DNA of 64,000 nt from Phytopythium helicoides (Eukaryota > Oomycota > Peronosporomycetes > Pythiales > Pythiaceae). The stretch covers positions 62,001 to 126,000 of the forward strand of contig JANFNE010000011.1 in the NCBI GenBank assembly GCA_024867545.1, written 5' to 3'. The position numbers and the translations under genes are program-made. Below, piece after piece: positions 54,926-63,681 of the stretch. Under the pieces are notes generated by a model. That model was not told where the DNA came from. It was given only the letters and a program-made list of their open reading frames with translations, and searched no databases. Each line of letters opens with the position of its first letter. The first letter of the stretch is position 1.

Positions 54926-55243
54926 TTAGAGATGGGCGGCTGTCGAGTACAGTGGAAGGATGCGGGCATCGTGACTCACGAGGTGCAGATCATGTTGCAG
55001 TGCGGAGAAGATGGAGGCGGTGGTGGATATCAGTACAGCCGTGCATGTATCACTATGCTCGTCAGGGCACACCCCCTCAAACCCTACCCACATTTTTGCA
55101 AGCCCTAACCGCGTATTTTGCACGATTCGCTCTTTCTGCCGGTCCGTGATCTGTCGCATGGAGCCGAGCAATGCTGCCGAGGCGGCAGCGCGCTCCACAT
55201 AGACAAGAGCTGGCGCGCCAGAGGTCCTGTCCTGATGATCCAT
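54926..55243 (-). CDS. Small unknown gene, two exons
   Basis: Exons 55110-55243 and 54926-55052 give 86 residues starting MDHQDRTSGAPALVYVERAA. The 57-nt intron (donor CGGTTAGG, acceptor GAGCATAG, branch-like CCCTGAC) is a multiple of three, so the unspliced frame is also open. The spliced product reads as a continuous amphipathic helical protein (RQKERIVQNTRDTCTAVLIS, TASIFSALQHDLHL). Short helical proteins of this type are often complex subunits, but I do not recognise it. A further 40-nt intron near the 3' end would give another tail. Start and end are therefore provisional. Confidence 0.45.
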   Translation of the reverse strand: MDHQDRTSGAPALVYVERAAASAALLGSMRQITDRQKERIVQNTRLGLAKMWVGFEGVCPDEHSDTCTAVLISTTASIFSALQHDLHLVSHDARILPLYSTAAHL

Positions 55244-56151
55244 TTTGCTTGTCTCTCCTTCCTGCAAGGTGTCACCGTTGGTGTGTGTCTTCGCCGCCGA
55301 ACACCAACGTTGGTGTTCCGCACCGCAAACTGTCTACGTGTACAAGCAGGGGTTGATTGGCAAGCCCTCGGCCAATCACGTCGCCCCGACGCGCATCTTG
55401 GCGAGGCGCGTACCGTATCTTGTCGTTGCGTTGCAGCTGGTTGAGGTTTTGGCCAACGCCGCGCGCGGATTGGCCAGCTAGGAATCCGGCGCGTGACAAG
55501 CGGACGTCATTGGGTTCGCGCGTGCTGTTGATTGGCGGCGAGCGCGCCACGCCCGACGAGGTGTAGCCACATTGTGACGTCGGCCCGCCGCTTGAAGCGC
55601 CGCGGCTCGCGGGAATGGAGCGAACGCCCGTCTCGCGCGCGGCCGCGTCACTTGCCGAGACAGCAAATCGGCGGCGCGGTGCCGGCCGCGTTGGACCTCT
55701 TGTCCCTGGTCGGAGCGGCATCTCATCCTCGCAGGCTGGACCGCACAGTTGAACTTCGTCCCTCGGTGGTTGTACAGTAGCGTCTACAGTCGGAATTGGT
55801 GGTGGTGCTCGCGATGCTCTTCAAGCGACTCGTGGAGTTTGGGGCGTGGATCTCTTCGAGGTGAGCCGGTGATGACGAATCGACGGCTTGCACTGTGACA
55901 GGCACGAGATTGTAATTTTCTACCAGCGCTATGCGCACTTTGTTAAATAAAATATGCTGGCCAATCGCGCGCGTCCGTCGACGCTTGTCAAATGATCCAC
56001 TCGGATTGGGTAAACGAATGGCGAAATCAGGATGCGACTACCGGAATGCAACGAACCCCACGACCGGTGCGTCGGCGCGCCACGCACTCCCGCTTTTCCA
56101 CCTTCCGACCTTCACCTCCACCGGCACGCATCACCCTGTATTACCACCGAC
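55244..56151. promoter_or_regulatory. Divergent intergenic region rich in palindrome and CCAAT elements
   Basis: This 0.9-kb region precedes the DODA gene on the plus side and the small gene on the minus side. It holds a 20-bp perfect palindrome (55299-55318), five CCAAT/ATTGG boxes within 55356-55535 and another at 55961-55965. No supported gene is inside it. Confidence 0.4.
55299..55318. promoter_or_regulatory. Perfect 20-bp palindrome
   Basis: GAACACCAACGTTGGTGTTC is self-complementary. A related half copy, CACCGTTGGTG, lies about 25 bp to the left. The outer GAA/TTC halves recall heat-shock elements and the core resembles a bHLH or Myb-type site, but no binder can be named. It is probably a dimeric regulator site (inference). 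Confidence 0.45.
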
Positions 56152-57129
56152 ATGGACGGCGCCGTGGTGCACCCGGTGGTGGCGCTCTCGCACGGCCCAG
56201 GGCCGCTCTGGCTGCTCAAACACGGCCCCGAGAACCGCCAGAGCCAGCCAGCGCGCAACATGGCGGCGGTGCTCGAGCGCCTGTATCCTCCGAACGGCTC
56301 GCGGCCGCTGCCCAAGCGCATCCTGCTCGTCTCGGCGCACTGGGAGACCTACCGCCTGGGCTGCTTTGAGATCTCGCGCTCGCCCTCGCCAGGCATGCTC
56401 TTCGACTACGAGGGCTTCCCAGCGGAGGCCACGGAGCTCGTGTACCCTGCCAAGGGGGACGCCGACTTTGCTGCAGAGGTCGCCGCCGTGCTTGCGCGCA
56501 GCAAGATCCGCGTGGAACCCGTGCTGCGCGCGTTCGACCACGGCGCGTTTGTCCCCATGATGCTCATGCGCAGACAGGCTGACATCCCCGTCGTTACCAT
56601 GTCCATCAACTCGAAGCTAGACACCAAGGCCCATTTCGAACTCGGCCGCGCACTATCTCAGCTGCGAGACCAAGACACGCTCATTGTCTGCTCGGGACAA
56701 GCGACCCACGGCATGGCGAGCACAACCAAGCTGTCCGAGAACGGGGTCTGCACGTACGCCGAGCAATTCCAAGAGTGGCTCGACTCGGTGCTTACGAACG
56801 TGTCCGACTTGACGTTCCATCAGCGAGAGGAACAGTTACTGGCTTGGGCGAGCAAGGCTCCCTTCGCTGAGCACGCGCACCCTCGCTCGGAGCACTTCAT
56901 GCCTTTTCTCATCGCGGCCGGCGCTGGCATGCAGAAGAGGCGTCCCGAAGCCGTCAAGCTCTTTGGTGGTTGGGGAGGCACGAACTTGTCCTACGCATCG
57001 TACGCGTGGGGAATGGAAGAGCAGACACCGAGTGTACCGGATGAGCGAAAACACAAGCGTGTTGAGGATGCGAATTCCGAGCCAGTAGCAGGAGAGAAAT
57101 CCAAGCGTCGAAAGACGAAAGCCTCCTAG
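56152..57129 (+). CDS. LigB-type extradiol dioxygenase (4,5-DOPA dioxygenase-like)
   Basis: A 325-residue intronless protein of the LigB/DODA family. Conserved metal-site regions are visible: LLVSAHWETYRLG, AFDHGAFVPMMLM, ATHGMAST and HPRSEHFMPFLIAAGAG. Such non-haem Fe(II)/Zn enzymes open catechol-like rings, and the eukaryotic members act on DOPA or similar phenolics. The C-terminus carries an extra charged tail after residue 300 with basic KHKRVED and KSKRRKTKAS, possibly a nuclear signal, not seen in the bacterial form as I recall it. ATG 56152 (MDGAVVHPVVALSHG) fits the family; an upstream in-frame ATG at 56032 is less likely. Confidence 0.87.
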   Translation: MDGAVVHPVVALSHGPGPLWLLKHGPENRQSQPARNMAAVLERLYPPNGSRPLPKRILLVSAHWETYRLGCFEISRSPSPGMLFDYEGFPAEATELVYPAKGDADFAAEVAAVLARSKIRVEPVLRAFDHGAFVPMMLMRRQADIPVVTMSINSKLDTKAHFELGRALSQLRDQDTLIVCSGQATHGMASTTKLSENGVCTYAEQFQEWLDSVLTNVSDLTFHQREEQLLAWASKAPFAEHAHPRSEHFMPFLIAAGAGMQKRRPEAVKLFGGWGGTNLSYASYAWGMEEQTPSVPDERKHKRVEDANSEPVAGEKSKRRKTKAS

Positions 57130-57541
57130 ACATATTGTAATGTAGCATTTCTCACTCTTGTGATCGAATGGTTGCTGTCTTCTTGGAGCACTTTGTGCAT
57201 GCTGCGTGTGAGGGAGAGTGGCACAACAGGCGTGGCGGTATCGATGATGAATCTTCGCACCAAACTACAACTGCATGTGAAGCAACAATAACAACAACAA
57301 CAAAAAACAAACATGTATATGTAGCGACTAGCGGCAGCTCGAAGCTGGCCGTTCAAAGACTGACTACCCTACTCGAAACTCGTGCAAAACACTCGCAACG
57401 ACAGGGTTGACCTGACTCATCCCTACCCGCTACACCCCTCGCACGCGCAAGCTTTCCCTCCTCGAGACTTCAAACACCCTCCCAGCGAGGCTCTCTCGGC
57501 TCGGAAGCAGCTCCGTCCTGCGTCCTGCGTCACATCAATAC
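57130..57541. other. Intergenic region, convergent 3' ends
   Basis: The 412 bp between two stop codons include a CAA-rich stretch (about 57283-57310). No gene is seen. Confidence 0.4.
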
Positions 57542-59047
57542 TCAAACAGAAGCAGCAGCACTGTTGGCAAACGTGCCCTCCTTCTCCTCCTCCTCGTTCT
57601 CATCATCATCATCCGAGTCCGAATCCGAGTCCGACAGTGACTCGCGGCGATCAGCCGGCGCGTCTTCCTTGGCTTCCGCGGCCGCCACATTCGCCTCGAC
57701 GTCAATGTCGACATCAAGCACCGACGAGACGTCGACTGGTTCCTGGTTCGGGCGCGACGTAACGAGCGCCACCACGCCAATCACAAGAGCGAGCGAGCCG
57801 ATGATGCCGCAGATCATGACGATCGGCGAGAACTCACCCATGAACACGTTCTTGCCCTCGTTTGGCGTCGTGTCCGCGAGTTTGGTGGCGAGCTCCGTCA
57901 CCTCAGCTGCCGTACTGGTAATGTCCGGCTGCGCCTCCTTCGTCTTCTTGCTATCATCCGTCGACTTGGTCGCGTCCGTCGACTTGGTCGCGTCCGTCGA
58001 CTTGGTCTCATGGCGGTGGCCCTGGTGCGGCTTCTTGTGGTGCTTCTTGTGGTGCTTCTTGCTCTCAGCCACGGTCTGGTCCGATGTAGCCGTCTGCTCG
58101 TTGGGGGTACCAGAGATGCGGACGCTGCCATGCGGATACTTGCGCACAATCTCGCCATTATCCTCCACCGTCTCCACCGGCTCCTTGTGGTGCTCCTTGT
58201 GGTGGTGCTTCTTGTGGTGGTGCTTCTTGGTGCGGTGCTTGCGTGACTCGTCACGCACGTGCTGCACCTTCTCCTGCGCCTCCTCATACTGCTTGGAGTG
58301 GTGCTTGTGGGTCTTCTCCACGTTGCTCGCGTGGGTCGACTCGTGGCTCTTCGAGCGGTGCTTGTGGTCCTCGTCCTTCTTGTCCTGGAGGCTCTTCTTG
58401 GCGTCCTCATGCTTCTTCGAGTGGTGCTTGTGACCCTGATGGTTCTTGGAATGATGCTTGTGAGCCTCGTCCTTCTTGTGCTGAGAGTTCTCCTTGGTGT
58501 CCTCGTGCTTCTTTGAGTGGTGCTTGTGACCCTCATAGCTCTTCGAGCGGTGCTTGTGAGCCTCATCCTTCTTGTGCTGGAGACTTTCCATGGCGTCCTC
58601 GTACTTCTTCGAGTGGTGCTTGTGGTCATCGTGGCTCTTCGAGCGATGCTTGTGTCCCTCCTCCTGCACATGGTGGACGCCAGCCTCGGCCTCGTCGTAC
58701 GTCTTCGAGTGTTTCTTGTGGCCCTTGCGCTTCTTCGAGCGGTGCTTCCGGCCCTCCTCCTGCACGTGCTGCACGCCCTTCTGCGCGTCCTCGTACTGCT
58801 TGCTGATCTTCAGATGCACCTTGTTCACATGCTGCTGGGGCTCCTCCACCTCCTCCACGGGGGCGACGTCGGCTGCGCGCTTGTGGTGATGATGGTGGTG
58901 GTGAACGCCCGTTCCGCTCTCATACGAGGCCTTGGCGCTGCGCTGGAGCTCGAGCTCCGCCACCGGCTCGGCGCTCGTCGTACCGACGTCACTGAGCGCC
59001 AGCGCGGCGGCTACACAGAGCAGCAGCAGCTTGCGCGACAGCACCAT
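57542..59047 (-). CDS. Histidine/lysine-repeat type I membrane protein
   Basis: A 501-residue protein with a signal peptide (MVLSRKLLLLCVAAALALSD), a run of seven His at 49-55, then a long His/Lys/Ser repeat region. Three full 32-residue units start at 132, 164 and 196 (HKHRSKSxxxHKHHSKK core) with partial units on each side. A short KSTDA repeat (three times), one membrane helix (about 417-442, MICGIIGSLALVIGVVALVT) and an acidic cytoplasmic tail ending EKEGTFANSAAASV follow. The ending resembles EEGSFVNSPAVRV of the genes at 11651 and 13874. His-rich repeats suggest metal binding or charge-based surface attachment (inference). No introns. Confidence 0.85.
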   Translation of the reverse strand: MVLSRKLLLLCVAAALALSDVGTTSAEPVAELELQRSAKASYESGTGVHHHHHHHKRAADVAPVEEVEEPQQHVNKVHLKISKQYEDAQKGVQHVQEEGRKHRSKKRKGHKKHSKTYDEAEAGVHHVQEEGHKHRSKSHDDHKHHSKKYEDAMESLQHKKDEAHKHRSKSYEGHKHHSKKHEDTKENSQHKKDEAHKHHSKNHQGHKHHSKKHEDAKKSLQDKKDEDHKHRSKSHESTHASNVEKTHKHHSKQYEEAQEKVQHVRDESRKHRTKKHHHKKHHHKEHHKEPVETVEDNGEIVRKYPHGSVRISGTPNEQTATSDQTVAESKKHHKKHHKKPHQGHRHETKSTDATKSTDATKSTDDSKKTKEAQPDITSTAAEVTELATKLADTTPNEGKNVFMGEFSPIVMICGIIGSLALVIGVVALVTSRPNQEPVDVSSVLDVDIDVEANVAAAEAKEDAPADRRESLSDSDSDSDDDDENEEEEKEGTFANSAAASV

Positions 59048-60237
59048 GGCGGCAGAAGATCTTGGGTGGCTCGCTGCCTTTCGGGCTTTTCCAGCACTGC
59101 GAAAGTCGGCCGACGGAAAGAAAGGAAGGAGGGCAGACCAAAAACAAAATAAAAAATAAAAATCGCACCCTGCTGAAACCGATCAAAATCTATATTTCAA
59201 GTTCGACGGGGTTTCTATTATATTGGTTTTTGTATAACACGATATTTTGCTAGTCGCCGTTCCGTTCCGAATTTACTCATAAAACCTAAGGTGTTTCATT
59301 TTGTGAGTAAGGTTCTGTCAATAACCTCGAGGTGTTTTGAAGAGACTCGAGGTTTTTCAATTTTCCCTTTTCATTTTTTTTCAACGCAAAATATAACTAT
59401 AATTCTAGGTTCAGGTGGGTTCAAAACGTTCTGATATCTCTCTCAACCGAATGTATTGGTGTATGCAGGCCATTTGTGGTAGATAGCGCGAGCTCTGGGG
59501 AGCGTTACATGGAGGTAATGGATTGTTGCAGTGTATGGGTGCGCTCTAACTTCTGGAGCTTGATCGACGGCGCTGCCGACTCGTTGAAGTCAGCTCCGCT
59601 CGATGTGATACCAGAACGCAAATGCTCTCATCGACAGCCTTGTGGGTCTCCTCGGAAGATTGCAAATCTACATTGAAACCGCCCGCGACGTTTGCACTTC
59701 CGATCGAATCTCTCTCTCTCTCTCTTTCTTCGTCGCATGTTCCTCTTTCCTGCCAATTCTTGCAGGCCCACGAAGGTGATCCACTTCGGTGCAGGCCATC
59801 AAGGATCAATCTCCGTTGCACATTGCTTCCTGCCTCATGGCTCATCTGAAAGGGCCAAACGAAGCACTCTCACGACACGCATCCAGACTCTTTTCGGTAA
59901 TTAAAAGGAAGGATATCGCATTTTACTGTAATAAAGCAGAAGTTAGCATGCTATTCCCGCAAGAAAAACCGCCCTCGCTGTAACCGCCCCAGCATCTCGC
60001 GCTCAGTATACACCACATATGCCGTTCGACAGTTTTCGGCGCGAGTCCCGCCGGCGACCGTCGTGCGTTCGTTGTCGACATGCCCTCGCGGAGGTTTCCG
60101 ACACACTTTCCTCTGCCTTTACCCGCTGCTTGGCGCTCCTCCCGCCTCGGCAGGCAGGCTCCGCGTGGCAGGAATAGCCGCAGAGCGCGGTGCCAACTGT
60201 ACAGTACCGCAGTCAAGTCCTCCCGCACGCAGCGACC
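59048..60237. other. Intergenic region, 1.2 kb, divergent
   Basis: The part nearest 59048 is AT-rich with A/T runs (59140-59420). A CT-rich run lies at about 59710-59727. No open frame with coding character is found; the long minus-strand frame near 59923-60459 is the reverse of the transporter exon. Confidence 0.4.
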
Positions 60238-61425
60238 ATGTCGGGGCTCTGGGTCATCGGCGTCTCGCTGTCGCTCGCCGCGACGCTCTTCGGCACGCTC
60301 GGCAAGGTGCTGCTCAAGCTCGCGCACACGTCGGCGCAGGCCTACTCGGTGCAGCTGGCCGCCACGGTCTGCGTCTTCCTGCTCAACCCCGTGTTCGACG
60401 CCATGAGCTACGCCTACGCCGCCCAGGTGAGCTGCTTGGCTGTTCGCCGCGTGCTGCACGAGCGCTCGGCACTGATTTCTAGGGGGTGAACGCTGTGTGC
60501 GCAGTCAATCCTGGCCCCCATGGCGGGCTTCAGCGTCGTGTGGAACATCGTGCTGGCGCCCTACATCCTCAAGGAGGAAGTCTCGATCCACGACCTGCGC
60601 GGCTCGGCGGTCATCCTGCTCGGCTGTGTGATGGTCGGGGTTTCTGGCAGCCACGACACGCCCAAGCACAACAGCTCCGAGATCTTCGCGCTGTTCACGA
60701 GCACCATATTTATCGAGTACGCCGCGGTCGCGCTGGTCACGGGTGGAGTCGTACGTGCCACGTCATTTGCGATACCCCGAGGATTTGCTGCGGTTTGCTA
60801 ACTTGTACTTATGGATGTAGCTCCTTTGGATGATTTGCAACCTTGACAAGAAGAGCGGTTGGCGACGCTTTGCCTTTGGTGCACTCTCTGGATTAGTCGG
60901 CGGCAACCTTTACTTCCTCAAGGTGTGAATTGCATGCTGTATTGCTTCAACCTGGGAATCGCGCTCTGACAACGTCGCTTTGCTAACGTTGCGTTTTTGT
61001 AGGCTTCGGTCGAGCTCCTTGGCGAAGGTGGCAGCGTGTGGGCTCGTCCGGAGACGTACATCATCTTCGTCGCGGCGCTTTCTTCCGCTGGTGGTGGCAT
61101 CTACATTCTCGATGCCGGTCTTCGCGAGTACGACGCCCTCTACCTCGTAGCGATCTACCAAGCGTGCCTCATTGTGATCGGCTCCATCTCTGGCGTGATT
61201 TTCTTCCACGAGAACACGGGCATGAGCACGTGGTGGCAGTCCATCCTGTACCCATTGAGTATTGTCACGACTGTGGGCGGCATCATTGTCCTGTCGGACA
61301 AACACACCGAGCACGCGGACTCGAAGCTGCCAAGCAAGAACAACCGCGTGGGCCAGCACGAAGATTCGCCGCTGATTGATATGCATAAGGCAAGCCGGAA
61401 CGGTGCCATCGACGTCGTCGTGTGA
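60238..61425 (+). CDS. NIPA/DMT-superfamily membrane transporter
   Basis: Exons 60238-60426, 60505-60750, 60821-60922 and 61003-61425 give 319 residues, all joined in phase 0. Nine or so hydrophobic helices alternate with short loops. Markers include LAPMAGFSVVWNIVLAPYIL, VGGNLYFLKASVELLGEGG and VAIYQACLIVIGSISGVIFF followed by HE, which match the order of NIPA-type magnesium transporters within the drug/metabolite transporter superfamily. The hydrophilic tail (about 275-319) is short. Substrate is not certain: divalent cation is the family expectation. The start MSGLWVIGVSLSLAATLFG is at the usual place before helix 1. Confidence 0.82.
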
Positions 61426-61704
61426 GCGTGTGGCTGTACGTACACCCACTCCACTTGTAGGAAGGAGCTCCTCCAGGCAGGACTGTGTGACCAATAGATT
61501 GAACTTGCATGAATGATACGGATGAATGAATGAATAGAGCCACTGACTGACTGACCGACACATCAATTGCCGCTATGCATGCCTCGCATCAAAGGCACGC
61601 TGCGACGCCAACTACTCATACGAGGCTCGCTTCACCTGCTCCGTTACTGTAATGCAATCATCTCGACATTGGACTGTGCAACATTTCTACGACGCACTTG
61701 TGCT

Positions 61705-62322
61705 CTAGTTGCAGCAGTTCGCCTTCTCGTTCGGGTCGGCAGGGTAGTACATGCCAGCCGCCTTGAGCTTGCGGTTGATGAAGCACGTGGCTCCGACGAC
61801 TACGGCGACGATCGTGGCGACGAACCCAATGATGACCTGCAGCGTCTGCTGGTACTCCTCGTCCTTCTTGCGCGCCTCGGCGGCCTCGCGGTCGGCGCGC
61901 GCCTGCTTCTTGCTCTTCTTGGGCTTCTGCTTGCGCTGCTTCTTGGGCTTCTGCTGCTTGCTCTGCTTCTCCTCGGCGGCCTCTCCGCTCTCCTCGCGGT
62001 CGAGGCGCGCAAGGTACCGCTGGATGCGGTGGCCAATCTCCGAGCGGCAGCGCTCCGACACCTGGCTCGGGTCCGTCGGATTGGACTCAATCTCGTTGCG
62101 GCACTTGGCCGTCATCTTGGACACAATGATCTCGAACGCCTCGTTCGTGAGCCGCGGGTCCATCTGCGGCGGCGCCTCGCCACCCGCCGGCTCGCCGCTC
62201 GCGTCCAGCTCCTCCTCGACCAGCAGCTCCGCGTCCTCCACAACCAGCTCCTCGGCCGAGCAGCGCGTCGCCTGGAGCATGGAAAGCGCCAGCAGCAGCA
62301 GCGACAGCAGCGTCACGCGCAT
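61705..62322 (-). CDS. Small type I membrane protein with Lys/Gln-rich stalk
   Basis: A 205-residue protein with signal peptide MRVTLLSLLLLALSMLQATR, an acidic mature start, then a folded helical part with two cysteines (TAKCRNEI, SERCRSEI), a Lys/Gln-rich stalk (KQQKPKKQRKQKPKKSKKQ), one membrane helix near 165-190 (TLQVIIGFVATIVAVVVGAT) and a short tail ending NEKANCCN. The two terminal Cys could be lipid-modified. ATG 62322 was chosen because it opens the signal peptide; an in-frame GTG-led extension is not plausible. Unknown family. It shares the K-rich pattern of the other surface proteins here but not their C-terminal motif. Confidence 0.75.
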   Translation of the reverse strand: MRVTLLSLLLLALSMLQATRCSAEELVVEDAELLVEEELDASGEPAGGEAPPQMDPRLTNEAFEIIVSKMTAKCRNEIESNPTDPSQVSERCRSEIGHRIQRYLARLDREESGEAAEEKQSKQQKPKKQRKQKPKKSKKQARADREAAEARKKDEEYQQTLQVIIGFVATIVAVVVGATCFINRKLKAAGMYYPADPNEKANCCN

Positions 62323-62507
62323 GGTGCTCTCTTGCCTCGCTCGGGTGATCTCAAAGTGCCACCTGGCCGACAGGTGTCGCCTCGTGGCGTCTTTTGTGGC
62401 ACACACCAACCAAATAATCCAGTCGGGCTGGGTTATTTTTGAGAAGCTTGTCGGCCGGGGCACATTGGGCGTGCAGAAGAGAGAGAGAGAGAGAGAGCGC
62501 GCGCGCC
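62323..62507. promoter_or_regulatory. Divergent promoter with GA repeat before VTI1
   Basis: Only 185 bp lie between the small membrane protein and VTI1 start codons. CCAAAT and TTGGCGTG-like patches occur, and a GA-repeat plus GCGCGC run fills 62476-62507, ending one base before the VTI1 ATG. Confidence 0.4.
62477..62500. repeat. GA dinucleotide repeat
   Basis: About ten GA units precede the VTI1 start codon and probably lie in its 5' UTR. Confidence 0.75.
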
Positions 62508-63457
62508 ATGACGACCATCTTCGACGGCTACGACGAGGAGTACCGCGCGCTGACGAGCGACATCTCCAAGAAGATCAGCGAGATCGCGACGTACGAGGAC
62601 CAGAAGGGTGCGCTTTTTGTTTCTTTCGTTGGGGGAAGATGGCGAAGAGGAACTGACAAAACTCTCGCGTTGCTGCCGTGAAGACAAGAAGAAGGCGAGC
62701 ATCGTCCATGTCGGGGGCCTCATCACACAGGCGCAGCAGCTGGTGAGGATGGCGCAGCATTGACGATCAATGGGAGTTGATGTCGAGGTGAAGGCGCTGA
62801 TGCGATGCCGTACAAACAGATTCAGCAGATGGAGCTCGAGGTGCGCAGTCTTGACGCTGCCACACGCCGGGAGCTGTCCAAGAAGGTGGACCAGTACAAG
62901 AAGAGCCTAGCCGCGCTGGCAGAGGACCATAAAAAGATCCGGGAGAAGGAGGAACGCGACGGACTCTTTGGCGACCGCGATGACATTGCGGTGAGTGTCC
63001 GCTGATTGGCATTATTCATCACATTCAAAGAGCTCACGTGCTTGTCCTTGTGTGGCAAAGATGTCTTCGGCTGACCAGCGCAACCGTATGAAAGCTGCAA
63101 CGGAGAAGATGAAGGGAACGACCGACAAGATCGACGCGGCGCGGAGAACAGTCGCCGAGACCGAGGAAGTCGGTGAGTGACTCGCTTCTCAATCACGTTG
63201 CAATTTGGCTCGAGGCTTACTTATACATTGTTTGTTTAGCTCTCGCCATTACGGACGAGCTGGGACGTAACCGTGAGAAGATCCAGGCGACGCACGCCAA
63301 GGTCAAAGGTGTGAACGATATGGCGCGCCGCGGTGGCAACATTGTGAGTCGCATGACTGCTCGCGACAAGCGGCAACGCTTGGCGCTCACGATTGCGGCA
63401 GGCTTCATTATCATCGCCATCCTGCTGCTAATTTACTTTGGCATCTTCAAGAAGTAG
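62508..63457 (+). CDS. VTI1: Qb-SNARE VTI1
   Basis: Five exons (62508-62607, 62684-62742, 62820-62990, 63061-63172, 63240-63457) give 219 residues, the usual Vti1 length. The N-terminal helical domain (EEYRALTSDISKKISEI; IQQMELEVRS; RELSKKVDQYKKSLAALAED) is followed by the SNARE motif (about 125-190, RRTVAETEEVALAITDELG, VKGVNDMARRGGNIVSRM) and a C-terminal membrane anchor (LALTIAAGFIIIAILLLIYF). Vti1 is the Qb-SNARE used in Golgi, endosome and vacuole fusion. The acceptor sequences GTGAAG and GCAAAG at 62683 and 63060 are slightly unusual but keep the frame. Confidence 0.92.
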
Positions 63458-63681
63458 CCGTGGCCCGTGCAACCACCAAGCCCAGGAGTCGAAGCCCTGC
63501 ACTCGGTGGCACCAATATATTTTTTGCTTTATCGTTCTCAAGCCACATTGGCATTCCACAAAGAAGCTCACAGTCAAAACGGTCTGTGTTATTAGACGTC
63601 CTTGCTAGTGTCTCCAATGTGCAGCTTGCTGCTGTCAATGTACGTACACGGCTGCTATCCACACTCGCTTCCTCCCACCGC
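63458..63681. other. Intergenic region, convergent 3' ends
   Basis: This 224-bp gap lies between the VTI1 stop and the stop of the truncated minus-strand gene. A poly-T run occurs near 63518. I see no gene. Confidence 0.35.

Noticed and set aside
55272..55721. 149-residue minus open frame in the palindrome-rich region
   Set aside because: Its composition (Arg/Gly/Pro/Ser) is random-like and it spans the palindrome and CCAAT cluster.
57564..58433. 289-residue plus frame opposite the His/Lys-repeat protein
   Set aside because: It consists of Ser/Leu/Cys-rich complement of HKK repeats and has no start context or domain.
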